A DNA stretch of 57,334 nt from an uncultured Eubacteriales bacterium (GCA_900543625.1 UQSF01000013.1:1-57334), one strand, 5' to 3'; positions 15,045 through 23,879 are shown, numbered from the stretch's first letter. Notes: generated from the letters alone by a model not told the origin. Numbers and translations are program-made.

Positions 15045-16484
15045 ATGCCGATTTTGGAAAAGCTTCAGCCGCAGGCCGTCTTTGCGCACTTTGAGCAGCT
15101 GTGCGCCATCCCGCACGGCTCGGGAAACACGAAAGCGATCAGCGACTATCTCGTGCGCTTTGCCGCCGCGCGCGGTCTGCGCCACATTCAGGATGAATAC
15201 AACAATGTCATCATCTTCTGCCCCGGCACACCGGGCTATGAGACCGCCGCGCCGGTCATCCTGCAGGGGCACATGGACATGGTCTGCGAGACCGCGCCGG
15301 ACTGCGCAAAGGACATGACCCGCGAAGGGCTCGACCTCTTCGTAGACGGCGACACGATCGGCGCGCGCGGTACGACCCTCGGCGGGGACGACGGCATCGC
15401 CGTTGCGATAGCGCTTGCCATTCTGGACGCGGACGACATCCCGCATCCGCCGCTCGAGGTAGTGCTCACGGTCGATGAGGAGACCGGTATGCTCGGCGCG
15501 GACGCACTCGACGCCTCTGTGCTCCAAGGGCGCACGATGCTTAACCTCGACTCCGAGGATGAGGGTATCCTCACCGTCAGCTGCGCGGGCGGCAATGTCT
15601 CCGTGTGCACGCTGCCGGTCACGCGCGCGGCGTTTCCGGGCACGGCGCTCACCGTCACGGTCAGCGGTCTGCTCGGCGGCCATTCGGGCGCGGAGATCGA
15701 CAAAGGGCGCGGCAACGCAAACCAGCTTCTCGGGCGGGTGCTGTACGCCGTCGGTGTGCGCACGGCGCTGCGCGTCGTCTGCGTGGACGGCGGGCTGAAA
15801 GACAACGCCTTCCCGCGCGAGAGCCGCGCCGTCATCACCGTCGCCGACTCCGATGCGGCGCAGGCTGCGATCGCGGACATGGACGCGGCACTCCGGCACG
15901 AATATGCGGCAGCCGACCCGGATGTGTTCGTGCGCGCAGAGCCGGTGCAGCCGCAGATGCCGCCGATGGACGCGGCGTCCACGCAGCGCGCCGTGTGTAT
16001 GCTCTGCTGCCTGCCGAACGGGATTCAGGCCATGAGTCAGGACATTCCCGGGCTGGTGCAGACGTCGCTGAACCTCGGCATCCTGACCACGAGCGAGCAG
16101 TGCGTGCAGGCGTCGTTTTGCGTGCGCAGCAGCGTGGCCACGCAGAAGGAGATGCTCGTCGCGCGTCTGCGCTGCCTGATGGTGCAGCTTGGCGGCAGTG
16201 TTGACGTCTCGGGCGACTACCCCGCTTGGGAATACCGCAAGGACTCTCCGCTGCGCGAGCGGATGATCGATGTCTTCCGCGAGCAGTATGGTCACGACCC
16301 GAAGGTGGAGGCCATCCACGCGGGCGTGGAGTGCGGGCTGTTTGCCGGGAAATTGCCAGGCCTCGACTGCGTGTCCTTCGGCCCTGATCTGACGGAGATC
16401 CACACCTGCCGTGAGCGGATGCACATCGCCTCCGTGCAGCGCGTCTGGCGCTACACGCTCGAGGTGCTGCGCCGCTGCAAGTGA
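15045..16484 (+). CDS. pepD: Aminoacyl-histidine dipeptidase (M20 family, PepD)
   Basis: A 479-residue cytosolic metallopeptidase. Zn-binding and catalytic motifs in order: GHMDMV near residue 75, GGDDG near 115 (bridging Asp), DEETGMLGA near 145 (catalytic base Glu then ligand), GGHSGAEID near 208 at the start of the dimerisation domain, and EAIHAGVECG near 425. Length matches PepD/Xaa-His dipeptidases (about 480-490 residues), which cut carnosine-like and other dipeptides. AAAAGGAGACACACC precedes the ATG. It is closed by a strong terminator. Confidence 0.93.
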   Translation: MPILEKLQPQAVFAHFEQLCAIPHGSGNTKAISDYLVRFAAARGLRHIQDEYNNVIIFCPGTPGYETAAPVILQGHMDMVCETAPDCAKDMTREGLDLFVDGDTIGARGTTLGGDDGIAVAIALAILDADDIPHPPLEVVLTVDEETGMLGADALDASVLQGRTMLNLDSEDEGILTVSCAGGNVSVCTLPVTRAAFPGTALTVTVSGLLGGHSGAEIDKGRGNANQLLGRVLYAVGVRTALRVVCVDGGLKDNAFPRESRAVITVADSDAAQAAIADMDAALRHEYAAADPDVFVRAEPVQPQMPPMDAASTQRAVCMLCCLPNGIQAMSQDIPGLVQTSLNLGILTTSEQCVQASFCVRSSVATQKEMLVARLRCLMVQLGGSVDVSGDYPAWEYRKDSPLRERMIDVFREQYGHDPKVEAIHAGVECGLFAGKLPGLDCVSFGPDLTEIHTCRERMHIASVQRVWRYTLEVLRRCK

Positions 16485-16493
16485 GCAAGGCGC

Positions 16494-16530
16494 AAAACCG
16501 CCCTGTGCAGAATAGCACAGGGCGGTTTTT
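16494..16530. terminator. Bidirectional terminator between pepD and agcS
   Basis: AAAACCGCCCTGTGC and GCACAGGGCGGTTTTT arms, six-base loop, between converging genes. Confidence 0.88.
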
Positions 16531-16544
16531 CCATATATGTGTAA

Positions 16545-17942
16545 TTACTTGCGCAGCTCGCGCTCGTGCACGTCACCGCTCTTGCGCGCGGCCACGGCCA
16601 CAAGGCCGGAGAGCGCCATGAGCGCGATGACGTTCGGCAGCACCATGAGCTGGTTGAACATATCCGTCAGCTCCCAGACAAGATCATTGGACAGGCAGGA
16701 GCCGAGGAAGATGAAGACGAGGGCGATGATGGAGTACGGGAGGTTCGCCTTCTTGCCGAAGAGATAGTTGACATTGATGCGGCCGAAGAGGTTCCAGCCG
16801 ACGATGGTCGAAAACGCGAAAAACAGCAGGCAGATTGCCACGAAGGCATTGCCGAGCGTCTCGCCAAACACGCTCGAGAACGCAAGCTGCGCCATGTTCG
16901 TCTTGGAAATGCCGTCGACCGCACCGTGCGCCAGCGGGCCGTTGCCGGCGTAAAGCGTGGAGATAACGACGAGCGCCGTCATCGTCAGCACGACGAACGT
17001 ATCGATGAACACGCCGATCATTGCGACCGTACCCTGCTCGTGCGGATTTTTGACGTTGGCCAGCGCGTGCGCGTGCGGGGTCGAGCCCATGCCGGCCTCG
17101 TTGGAGAACAGGCCGCGCTTTGCGCCCTGACTGATGGCCGTCTTGAGCGCGTAGCCGATGCCGCCGCCGATGATGGCATCCGGCATGAAAGCATACTTGA
17201 AGATCATGCCGAAGGTCTCCGGCACGTAGCGGATGCGGGCAATGAGCACGATGAAGCCGCCGAGCAGATACAGGCAGGCCATGATCGGCACGATCTTTTC
17301 CGTGACGGAGGCGATGCGCTGCACGCCGCCGATGAAGATGAAGGCCGCGATGGCACAGACGATCAGGCCCATGACCCAGCTCGGAATGTGGAATGCGTTC
17401 TGGCACGCCTCGCCGATGGAGTTGGACTGCACCATAGAGCCCATGAAGCCGAGCGCAAGGATGATCGCGACCGCGAAGAAGCCCGCAAGGAACTTGCCGA
17501 AGCCGTTCGGGAAGGCGTGCTTGATGTAGTACACCGGGCCGCCGAGAATCGTGCCGTCAGGCTCGACCACGCGGGTCTCCTGTGCGAGCACCGCCTCGGC
17601 ATAGATCGTCGCCATGCCGAAGAATGCGATGAACCACATCCAGAAGATCGCGCCGGGGCCGCCGATGAGGATCGCGCCGCAGGCGCCGACGATGTTGCCG
17701 GTGCCGACCTGCGCCGCGACCGCCGTCGCCAGCGCCTGGAACGAGCTCATGCCGGCCTTGTGCTTTTCACCGTTGAGACTGAACTCGCCGAAAAAGCGCC
17801 GCCAGCCCTCGCCGAAGCAGCGCACCTGCACAAACTTCGTGCGGATGGTAAAATACAGGCCCGCGCCGATGAGCAGGATGACCAGCACATAGTCTGACAG
17901 GTACATGTTGACGGTCTGCACGATTTTGAGTAAAGTTTCCAT
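16545..17942 (-). CDS. agcS: Sodium:alanine/glycine symporter (AgcS family)
   Basis: A 465-residue membrane protein with about eleven helices. It carries AgcS/AlsT hallmarks: GTGNIVGACGAILIGGPGAIFWMW near residue 80, GPVYYIKHAF near 135, KRGLFSNEAGMGSTPHAHA near 285 and a C-terminal GLVAVAARKSGD tail. It imports alanine or glycine with Na+. A glycine riboswitch with terminator lies directly upstream, so glycine is the likely substrate or signal. The start ATG at 17942 follows AGAGGGAGAAACAAC. Confidence 0.93.
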   Translation of the reverse strand: METLLKIVQTVNMYLSDYVLVILLIGAGLYFTIRTKFVQVRCFGEGWRRFFGEFSLNGEKHKAGMSSFQALATAVAAQVGTGNIVGACGAILIGGPGAIFWMWFIAFFGMATIYAEAVLAQETRVVEPDGTILGGPVYYIKHAFPNGFGKFLAGFFAVAIILALGFMGSMVQSNSIGEACQNAFHIPSWVMGLIVCAIAAFIFIGGVQRIASVTEKIVPIMACLYLLGGFIVLIARIRYVPETFGMIFKYAFMPDAIIGGGIGYALKTAISQGAKRGLFSNEAGMGSTPHAHALANVKNPHEQGTVAMIGVFIDTFVVLTMTALVVISTLYAGNGPLAHGAVDGISKTNMAQLAFSSVFGETLGNAFVAICLLFFAFSTIVGWNLFGRINVNYLFGKKANLPYSIIALVFIFLGSCLSNDLVWELTDMFNQLMVLPNVIALMALSGLVAVAARKSGDVHERELRK

Positions 17943-17970
17943 GTTGTTTCTCCCTCTGCATTGATTTTTT

Positions 17971-18009
17971 GCAAAGCAAAAAGCTGCCGGTCGATCTGAC
18001 CAGCAGCTC
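17971..18009 (-). terminator. Riboswitch expression-platform terminator
   Basis: AGCTGCTGGTC pairs with GACCGGCAGCT (17982-18008) and is followed on the minus strand by TTTTTGCTTT, between the glycine aptamer and agcS. Confidence 0.8.
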
Positions 18010-18012
18010 CAG

Positions 18013-18150
18013 AGAACAAACAGCGCCTGAACACCCGCACAAGTCGGGCACTCGCTCTGTCCTTTTGCCTGAGAGATTCGGCTTGCGCCTTACACCTTCG
18101 GCACCCGCTCTGCACGGGATTCTCCAGAGTCTCCTCCGCCTCCAGTCTCG
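18013..18150 (-). ncRNA. Glycine riboswitch (gcvT motif)
   Basis: The minus strand shows the signature GGAGAATCCCG...GCCGAAGG...CGAATCTCTCAGGCAAAAGGACAGAG of the glycine aptamer (18060-18140). The 45 nt after it (18013-18058) look like a ghost aptamer rather than a full second one, so this is probably a type-1 singleton. It precedes an intrinsic terminator and agcS, fitting control of glycine uptake by transcription attenuation. Confidence 0.9.
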
Positions 18151-18201
18151 GCCACGCCGATCCTTGAGGTTTCCTTGGATATTCATTTGATTGCGTGGAG
18201 T

Positions 18202-18230
18202 ATTATTACATACCCATATGCGCTTGTCAA
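18202..18230 (-). promoter_or_regulatory. Promoter of glycine riboswitch-agcS
   Basis: TTGACA (18225-18230), 17-bp spacer, AATAAT (18202-18207) on the minus strand, right after rsmE. Confidence 0.75.
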
Positions 18231-18249
18231 GCCCCGATTCAAAAAAAGT

Positions 18250-18981
18250 TCACAGATTTCCCGTGCCGTACATCAGCGCCGTGAGCGCGACGACCGGCGC
18301 GGTCTCGCACCGCAGGATCCGCTCGCCCATGGAGCAGATGTGCATGCCGAGCTTGCGCGCCATGTCGGCCTCAAACTCCGCAAAGCCGCCCTCCGGCCCT
18401 GTGATAATGGCCGCCGTCGCGACCGGTTGCGCCGCGTGCTCGATGGCGTCGCGGATGGTTTCGCGCTCGCCGGTCTCATACATGAACAGCGGCAGATCGG
18501 TGTGCAGCGCGTCGTTGAGCACACTGACATAGTCCGCCGTGTAGCGCACCTGCGGAATAATGCCGCGTCCCGACTGCTTTGCCGCCTCCTCGGCGATGCG
18601 CTGCCAGCGCTCGACCTTCTTTTCGATATTGGCGGCCTTGGCCACGCAGCGCGTGCAGGAGAAAAACACGATCCCGGCGGCACCGGCCTCGGTGCACTTC
18701 TGCACAAGGAAATCGCTGCGCTCGCCCTTGGGCAGGCCGGCAAACACCGTCGTACGCACCGTGGGCTCTGCCTTGCACGGGACGACCTCAATGACCTCTG
18801 CCTCGGCCTCATGCTCAAGCGTCTGCACAAGGCGGCACTTATAGTCGCGTCCCGCCCCGTCACAGATGACGATGTCGTCGCCCGCGCGCAGACGCAGCAC
18901 GCGGATATGGTCTGCGTCGCGGCCGCGGATGATTGCCCGGCCGTTCGGAAAATTCGTACCTGCTATGAAAAATCGAGCCAT
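18250..18981 (-). CDS. rsmE: 16S rRNA m3U1498 methyltransferase RsmE
   Basis: A 243-residue SPOUT methyltransferase. The N-terminal PUA-like domain contains RGRDADHIRVLRLRAGD. The knotted C-terminal domain has TAAIITGPEGGFAEFE and LGERILRCETA-type motifs that form the SAM site (here MGERILRCETAPVVAL). It methylates U1498 of 16S rRNA. Its start at 18981 follows GGAGG by eight bases; the longer upstream frame crosses into the divergent gene and is not supported. Confidence 0.93.
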   Translation of the reverse strand: MARFFIAGTNFPNGRAIIRGRDADHIRVLRLRAGDDIVICDGAGRDYKCRLVQTLEHEAEAEVIEVVPCKAEPTVRTTVFAGLPKGERSDFLVQKCTEAGAAGIVFFSCTRCVAKAANIEKKVERWQRIAEEAAKQSGRGIIPQVRYTADYVSVLNDALHTDLPLFMYETGERETIRDAIEHAAQPVATAAIITGPEGGFAEFEADMARKLGMHICSMGERILRCETAPVVALTALMYGTGNL

Positions 18982-19075
18982 GGTGGTCGCCTCCGGTGAA
19001 AAGTTTCTGCTGCGATTATGGCACATCCCGCACATTTTTGCAAGCCGGGCATAGCATGAAGCGGAGGGATGGAAC

Positions 19076-19567
19076 ATGAACGACCCCGTTTTTCTCGACA
19101 GCGCCGCGTTTTTGCGCGTCTGGCAGCGTGTGACAGGTGAAGCAGGCATCACAGCAGCGCCCGCGCAGCCGGAGCCGGACGCAATCACAGCGCAGCTGCG
19201 CGAGTGCATATGCGCAAAGGCTGCCGGCGCTGCCTTCTATGCCGCACTCGCGCAGCGCGTGTGCGCCGTCCGGCAGCCGCTCGGACAGATCGCAGCGCAG
19301 AAGCGTGCGCAGCTCAGAGCGCTGCAAACAGAGTATTTTCTGCGCACGGGCGCGCTCTGTGCCCTGCCCGCAGCCTGTCCGCGGCTGAGCACGGCGGCGG
19401 CGGATCTGCGCTGTGCTTATTTGCAGGAGCTTGCGCTCAGCGCGCAGCTGGACACGGCAGCGGATGCTGTGCCGATGCCGCTCAGGGAAACGCTGCGCAC
19501 TATGGCGCAGCAGGATGCGCGCCACGCGCAGCGCGTGCGCATGCTGCTCACCGGACTGATTTTTTGA
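19076..19567 (+). CDS. Small helical protein, ferritin-like fold suspected
   Basis: A 163-residue, Ala/Arg/Leu-rich protein read from ATG 19076 after GGAGGGATGGAAC. Helix patterns resemble ferritin-like or rubrerythrin-like bundles: ECICAKAAGAAFYAALAQRV, LRALQTEYFLRTGA, AYLQELALSAQLD and TMAQQDARHAQRVRMLLTG carry E/Q/D-x2-H-type positions in order. Metal ligands are incomplete, so function is not assigned. It is divergent from rsmE. It could be a degenerate electron-transfer or stress protein of the DUF-type ferritin-like group. Confidence 0.6.
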   Translation: MNDPVFLDSAAFLRVWQRVTGEAGITAAPAQPEPDAITAQLRECICAKAAGAAFYAALAQRVCAVRQPLGQIAAQKRAQLRALQTEYFLRTGALCALPAACPRLSTAAADLRCAYLQELALSAQLDTAADAVPMPLRETLRTMAQQDARHAQRVRMLLTGLIF

Positions 19568-19606
19568 GGGAAATGCGCGCAAAATGTGAATCTTTCAAAT
19601 TAGCAC

Positions 19607-19635
19607 TTGACTTTACGGGAAATTTTGATTATAAT
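19607..19635 (+). promoter_or_regulatory. tRNA-Ser promoter
   Basis: TTGACT (19607-19612), 17-bp spacer, TATAAT (19630-19635). Confidence 0.85.
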
Positions 19636-19679
19636 ATGCAAGCTGACAATTTGAAATGAAAGCAACCCGAACAGAGCGT

Positions 19680-19772
19680 GGAGAAGTCGCGTAGCCTGGT
19701 CGAGCGCGCACGATTGGAAATCGTGTATACCCCACAAGGGTATCGAGGGTTCGAATCCCTCCTTCTCCGCCA
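19680..19772 (+). tRNA. tRNA-Ser (GGA)
   Basis: Acceptor arms GGAGAAG/CTTCTCC, discriminator G, encoded CCA, long variable arm (TACCCCACAAGGGTA) and anticodon GGA at 19716-19718 in the loop TTGGAAA. It decodes UCC/UCU. Confidence 0.96.
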
Positions 19773-19780
19773 CAAAAAGA

Positions 19781-19816
19781 GGACTCAATCTTTTCAGATT
19801 GGGTCCTTTCTTTTTT
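19781..19816 (+). terminator. tRNA-Ser terminator
   Basis: GGACTCAATCT pairs with AGATTGGGTCC, followed by a T-rich tract. Confidence 0.85.
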
Positions 19817-19832
19817 ACAGCGAGGTGACGCC

Positions 19833-20759
19833 ATGAAAGCCGAACGCAACAAGACAATCGACTTCCTGCCGCAGGACGCACCGGAATATCTCGCGCGCTG
19901 CCTGCGTGTTGCGCAGGATGTCCCGCTTGACGCCGTGTGTGACCGCACCATCTGCGGCGACACGTTTCAGGTCGCACCACACCTGCCGCGTGGCTTTGCT
20001 GACCTGCTGATCGTCGACCCGCCGTACAACCTCACGAAGGAATTCGCCGGCGGCGCCTTCCGCCGCATGACGGACGCCAACTACGCCGCCTTCACCCGCG
20101 CATGGATCGAGCTGCTGCTGCCGCTGCTCAAGCCGAATGCTTCAATCTACGTCTGCTGCGACTGGCGCTCGAGCCCGATCATCGGCCTGACGCTCAAGGA
20201 GTATTTCCGGCTGCAAAACCGCATCACATGGCAGCGGGAAAAGGGCCGTGGGGCACAGCATAACTGGAAAAACGGCATGGAGGACATCTGGTTTGCCACG
20301 CGCACGGATGACTACACGTTCCACGTCGACGCCGTGAAGGTGCGCCGGCGCGTGCGCGCGCCCTATCGTGCCGCGGGCCGGCCGAAGGACTGGGAGGACA
20401 CGCCCGACGGGAAATTCCGCAACACGTGCCCGTCAAACTTCTGGGATGACATCTCCGTGCCCTACTGGTCGATGCCGGAAAACACCGCCCACCCGACACA
20501 AAAGCCGGAGAAGCTGCTGGCAAAGCTCATCCTCGCAAGCTCCGATCCCGGCGGCATCGTGCTCGACCCCTTTGCCGGGTCCGGCTCGACCGCCGTGACG
20601 GCGCGCAAGCTCGGCCGCCGCTTCGTCGCCATTGAGCGCAGTGAGCAATACTGTGCATGGGCGGAAAAGCGGCTGGAAATGGCAGCCGAAACCCCCGCCA
20701 TTCAGGGCTATGCCGACGGTGTGTTCTGGGAGCGCAATGCCGGCCGTCTGCCGCGCTGA
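19833..20759 (+). CDS. Orphan beta-class DNA methyltransferase
   Basis: A 308-residue DNA amino-methyltransferase with permuted motif order: catalytic motif IV DPPYNL near residue 62, a target-recognition stretch (about 110-190), then WDDISVPYWSMPENTAHPTQKPEKLL and SAM motif I DPFAGSGST near 247. DPPY with this layout fits N6-adenine methylation (beta class, RsrI/MunI/CcrM-like), though N4-cytosine is not excluded. No restriction endonuclease lies beside it, so it is an orphan or regulatory methylase. The GAGGTGACGCC site upstream is good. Confidence 0.87.
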   Translation: MKAERNKTIDFLPQDAPEYLARCLRVAQDVPLDAVCDRTICGDTFQVAPHLPRGFADLLIVDPPYNLTKEFAGGAFRRMTDANYAAFTRAWIELLLPLLKPNASIYVCCDWRSSPIIGLTLKEYFRLQNRITWQREKGRGAQHNWKNGMEDIWFATRTDDYTFHVDAVKVRRRVRAPYRAAGRPKDWEDTPDGKFRNTCPSNFWDDISVPYWSMPENTAHPTQKPEKLLAKLILASSDPGGIVLDPFAGSGSTAVTARKLGRRFVAIERSEQYCAWAEKRLEMAAETPAIQGYADGVFWERNAGRLPR

Positions 20760-20831
20760 TACCGCTTGACAAGCGGCCAAAATGATGTTACAACGAAAAA
20801 CATCTGTGAAACCAAAAAAGAAGGTGCGGAT

Positions 20832-21812
20832 ATGAAACGCGGATATCTTTACATCCTGATCACGACGCTGCTGTTTTCCAGCATGGAGGTCGCGCTCAAG
20901 TGTATTGCCGGACAATTAAACCCCATCCAGCTCAACTTCAGCCGCTTTCTGGTCGGCGGGCTGGTGCTCGTGCCGCTGGCCGTGCGTGAGCTCAAAAAGC
21001 GCGGTCTAACCGTTGACGGAAAAGCGCTCGGCACGTTTTCGCTGCTGGGGCTGATGGGCATCACGGTGAGCATGTCGCTGTATCAGCTCGCCGTCGCGCG
21101 CGTACAGGCGTCGGTCGTCGGCGTGCTGTTTTCGAGCAACCCCGTGTTCGTGACGCTGTTTGCGTTTTTGCTGCTGCGGGAGAAAATCTCCAAAAATCAG
21201 ATTCTGGGTCTTGCGCTCGACGTGATCGGCATCGTGCTCATCATCCAGCCGTGGCATCTGAAGCTCGACGCGCTCGGTGTAACGTACATCCTGCTGGGCA
21301 CGCTGCTGTTCGCGCTCTATGGCGTGTGCGGCAAACGGCAGTGCGCGCGCTTCGGCGGTCTTGTCGTGTCGTGCTTCAGCTTTCTGCTCGGCGCGGCCGA
21401 AATGATGGCGCTCGCCGCGCTGACGCATATCCCCTCCGTCTCCACCGCGCTGACCGCCGCCGGTCTGGACACCTTTGCGAACATCCCCTTTCTCACGGGC
21501 TACACGGCGGCAAATCTGCCGATCGTCCTCTATATCTACATCGGCGTGACCGGCATCGGCTTTACGTGCTACTTCCTGTCGATGGAGGTCACGAGCGCGC
21601 AGACGACATCGCTCGTGTTCTTCTTTAAGCCCGCGCTCGCGCCGCTGCTTGCGTTTCTCATCCTGCACGAGGCCATCCCCGGCAATATGCTCGCCGGCAT
21701 CGCGTGCATCCTCTGCGGCAGTCTGGCCTCCATCCTGCCCGGTCTGCTCGCACAGCGCCGTGCCGTACCGGTCATCCAGACAAGCACCTGTGAAGAAGAG
21801 ATCGAGCGCTGA
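20832..21812 (+). CDS. EamA/DMT-superfamily transporter
   Basis: A 326-residue membrane protein with ten helices built as two five-helix EamA repeats (first about 5-140, second about 150-300). The second repeat ends FFFKPALAPLLAFLILHEAIPGNMLAGIACILCG. The start at 20832 (MKRGYLYILITTLLFSSMEVALK) follows AAGGTGCGGAT; a longer frame upstream has no ribosome site. Family members export metabolites or amino acids; the substrate is unknown. It is monocistronic. Confidence 0.88.
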   Translation: MKRGYLYILITTLLFSSMEVALKCIAGQLNPIQLNFSRFLVGGLVLVPLAVRELKKRGLTVDGKALGTFSLLGLMGITVSMSLYQLAVARVQASVVGVLFSSNPVFVTLFAFLLLREKISKNQILGLALDVIGIVLIIQPWHLKLDALGVTYILLGTLLFALYGVCGKRQCARFGGLVVSCFSFLLGAAEMMALAALTHIPSVSTALTAAGLDTFANIPFLTGYTAANLPIVLYIYIGVTGIGFTCYFLSMEVTSAQTTSLVFFFKPALAPLLAFLILHEAIPGNMLAGIACILCGSLASILPGLLAQRRAVPVIQTSTCEEEIER

Positions 21813-21836
21813 GTCCGCCCTTTGCTACATATGTTA

Positions 21837-21865
21837 CGCCCGCAGCAGCCGCTGCGGGCGTTTTT
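21837..21865 (+). terminator. EamA gene terminator
   Basis: CGCCCGCAG pairs with CTGCGGGCG, then TTTTT. Confidence 0.85.
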
Positions 21866-21887
21866 CCGTTTTCTTCACAAAACAGGC

Positions 21888-21916
21888 TTGACATTCCGCG
21901 CATGTTGTGTTATTGT
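21888..21916 (+). promoter_or_regulatory. Promoter of GntR-ABC operon
   Basis: TTGACA (21888-21893), 17-bp spacer, TATTGT (21911-21916). The direct repeat CTTAAT-CG-CTTAAT just after the -10 could be a regulator site. Confidence 0.7.
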
Positions 21917-21963
21917 CTTAATCGCTTAATACAGTGATACGCATTTTGGATAGGAGGCGCACC

Positions 21964-22338
21964 ATGAACTGGAACATTCGCAATGACGCGCCTGTCTACA
22001 CGCAGCTCGTGGATCAGATCGCCCGCGCGATCATACTCGGTCAGTTTCCGCCGGGCGGCAGGCTGCCGTCGGTGCGGGAATTTGCAGCCGACGCCGGTGT
22101 GAACCCGAACACGATGCAGCGCGCGTTCGCCGAGCTGGAGCGGCTGGAGCTCATCCGGACACAGCGCACGGCCGGACGCACCGTGACGGAGGACATTGCG
22201 CGCATCGAACGGGAAAAGCGTCGGCTGGCGCAGGCCGGCATCGACGCATTCTGGCAGGCGCTGGCGCAGCTCGGCTATGACCGAGCGCAGGCGCTCGAGC
22301 TGCTGCGGCAGGATCTGCAGCAGGCAAAGGAGGACTAA
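21964..22338 (+). CDS. GntR-family regulator, YtrA type
   Basis: A 124-residue short GntR protein. The winged helix covers PVYTQLVDQIARAIILGQFPPGGRLPSVREFAADAGVNPNTMQRAFAELERLELI (about 10-65). It is followed by a short helical dimerisation tail rather than a ligand domain, as in YtrA. The start at 21964 follows ATAGGAGGCGCACC. It heads an operon with an ABC ATPase and permease. In B. subtilis YtrA represses such transporters and responds to cell-wall antibiotics; a similar role is plausible here. Confidence 0.88.
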   Translation: MNWNIRNDAPVYTQLVDQIARAIILGQFPPGGRLPSVREFAADAGVNPNTMQRAFAELERLELIRTQRTAGRTVTEDIARIEREKRRLAQAGIDAFWQALAQLGYDRAQALELLRQDLQQAKED

Positions 22339-22343
22339 CAAAC

Positions 22344-23039
22344 ATGGCAATTCTCGAATGCAGAGGGCTGTGCAAGAGTTACGGCGCAGAGCCGGCACTC
22401 GACCGCGTGGATCTCGCGATCGAGCCGGGGCGCATCGTCGGTCTGCTCGGCCCGAACGGGAGCGGCAAGAGCACGCTCATCAAGCTGGCAAACGGTCTGC
22501 TGACGCCGGATGCCGGCGAAATTCTCATCGACGGCATGGCACCGAGCAAGGACACGAAGAAGATCGTCTCCTACCTGCCGGAGCGCACCTATTTCGCCGA
22601 CTGGATGACGGCGCTGCAGCTGCTGGACTTTTTCGGCGACTTCTATGACGACTTTGACCGCGCCGCCGCCGTGCAGATGATGCAGCGGCTCGGCATCCAG
22701 CCGAAGCAGCAGATCAAGCAGATGTCCAAAGGCACGCGCGAAAAGGTGCAGCTCATCCTCGTCATGAGCCGCAAGGCAAAGCTCTATCTGCTCGACGAGC
22801 CGATCGGCGGCGTCGACCCCGCGACGCGCGACTACATTCTCAGCACCATCATCTCCAACTACAACCCCGAGGCCGCCGTCGTCATCTCCACGCACCTGAT
22901 CGCAGACGTGGAGCACATTCTCGACGACGTGGCGTTTCTCAGCCGCGGGCATCTGCTGCTGCAGTCGTCGGCGGATGACCTGCGCGCCAGGGAGGGCAAA
23001 TCGGTGGACGCTGTGTTCCGGGAGGTATTCAGATGTTAG
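22344..23039 (+). CDS. ABC transporter ATP-binding protein (YtrB-like)
   Basis: A 231-residue ATPase: Walker A GPNGSGKST near residue 36, Q-loop region YLPERTYF, signature-like MSKGTREKVQL near 127, Walker B LYLLDEPIGGVD near 144 and H-loop STHLIADVE near 180. The degenerate signature (MSKG instead of LSGG) is usual for this group. It starts 5 bp after the GntR gene and overlaps the permease gene by 7 bp. It is the energy subunit of the ABC-2 system. Confidence 0.92.
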   Translation: MAILECRGLCKSYGAEPALDRVDLAIEPGRIVGLLGPNGSGKSTLIKLANGLLTPDAGEILIDGMAPSKDTKKIVSYLPERTYFADWMTALQLLDFFGDFYDDFDRAAAVQMMQRLGIQPKQQIKQMSKGTREKVQLILVMSRKAKLYLLDEPIGGVDPATRDYILSTIISNYNPEAAVVISTHLIADVEHILDDVAFLSRGHLLLQSSADDLRAREGKSVDAVFREVFRC

Positions 23040-23833
23040 GAAAACTGTTGAAGCAGGACTTTCGCGCCACGGCGCGCATCATCCTGCCGGTCTATGCGGC
23101 CGTGCCGGTGCTCGGTCTGTTCACGGGGCTGATCACCCGCCTGTGTGAAAACCAGAACGGCTTTCTGATCCGCGCCATCGGCGCGCTCGTGTCGTTCGTG
23201 TTTTCACTCTCACTCATCGCCGCCGTCGTGACGACGATCGTGCTGATGATCCTGCGCTTTTACCGCAACCTGATGACGGACGAGGGCTACCTGATGTTCA
23301 CGCTGCCGGTCTCGACGACGGAGCTGATCTGCTCGAAGCTGATCGTCTCGGTCGTGTGGTTTCTCGGCGCACTCGCCGTCGATGCGCTCGGCCTGCTGGT
23401 GACGGGCCGCTTCGGCTCGTATCAGAATGCGGTCCGCTTTCAGGTCACCTACACGTTCGGTATGCCCATGACCGGCACACAGAGCGCGGGGCTTATCATC
23501 GAGTTCGTCGCGTTCCTGCTGCTGTGCTGCGTCGCGCTGTGCCTGATGACGTATGCCGCCATGGCGATCGGGCAGAGCTTCAAAAAGAACAAGGGGCTCA
23601 TGTCCGTCGTGTTCTTCTTCGTGCTCTGGATCGGCACGCGGATGCTGCTGACGCTGATCTTCGGGCTCCTCTTCGGGCTCGGCGCGCAGCCGCTCCCGGC
23701 CATGACCGCGATGCCGCTGCTCAAGAGCATGTACATCCTGCTCGGCTGCGGATGTGCCGGCGCGCTGGCGTTTTGTGTGGGCTTTTTCTTCCTCACGCAC
23801 GGGATGCTGCGCAAGCACCTGAACCTGCAATAA
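23033..23833 (+). CDS. ABC-2 type permease
   Basis: A 266-residue membrane protein with six predicted helices (about 17-36, 50-80, 102-122, 147-172, 183-205 and 230-255). It overlaps the ATPase gene, completing a GntR-ATPase-permease operon. Hydrophobic segments and the lack of an ATPase domain fit the ABC-2 permease class; the exported substrate is unknown. Confidence 0.85.
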   Translation: MLGKLLKQDFRATARIILPVYAAVPVLGLFTGLITRLCENQNGFLIRAIGALVSFVFSLSLIAAVVTTIVLMILRFYRNLMTDEGYLMFTLPVSTTELICSKLIVSVVWFLGALAVDALGLLVTGRFGSYQNAVRFQVTYTFGMPMTGTQSAGLIIEFVAFLLLCCVALCLMTYAAMAIGQSFKKNKGLMSVVFFFVLWIGTRMLLTLIFGLLFGLGAQPLPAMTAMPLLKSMYILLGCGCAGALAFCVGFFFLTHGMLRKHLNLQ

Positions 23834-23842
23834 TGCAGCAAA

Positions 23843-23879
23843 AAACACCCGGTATTGGCTTTTCCAATACCGGGTGTTT
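23843..23879. terminator. Bidirectional terminator between ABC permease and upp
   Basis: AAACACCCGGTATTGG pairs with CCAATACCGGGTGTTT around a CTTTT loop. Confidence 0.88.

Noticed and set aside
18013..18058. Second full glycine aptamer
   Set aside because: The conserved core seen at 18060-18140 is not repeated; the stretch fits a ghost aptamer at most.
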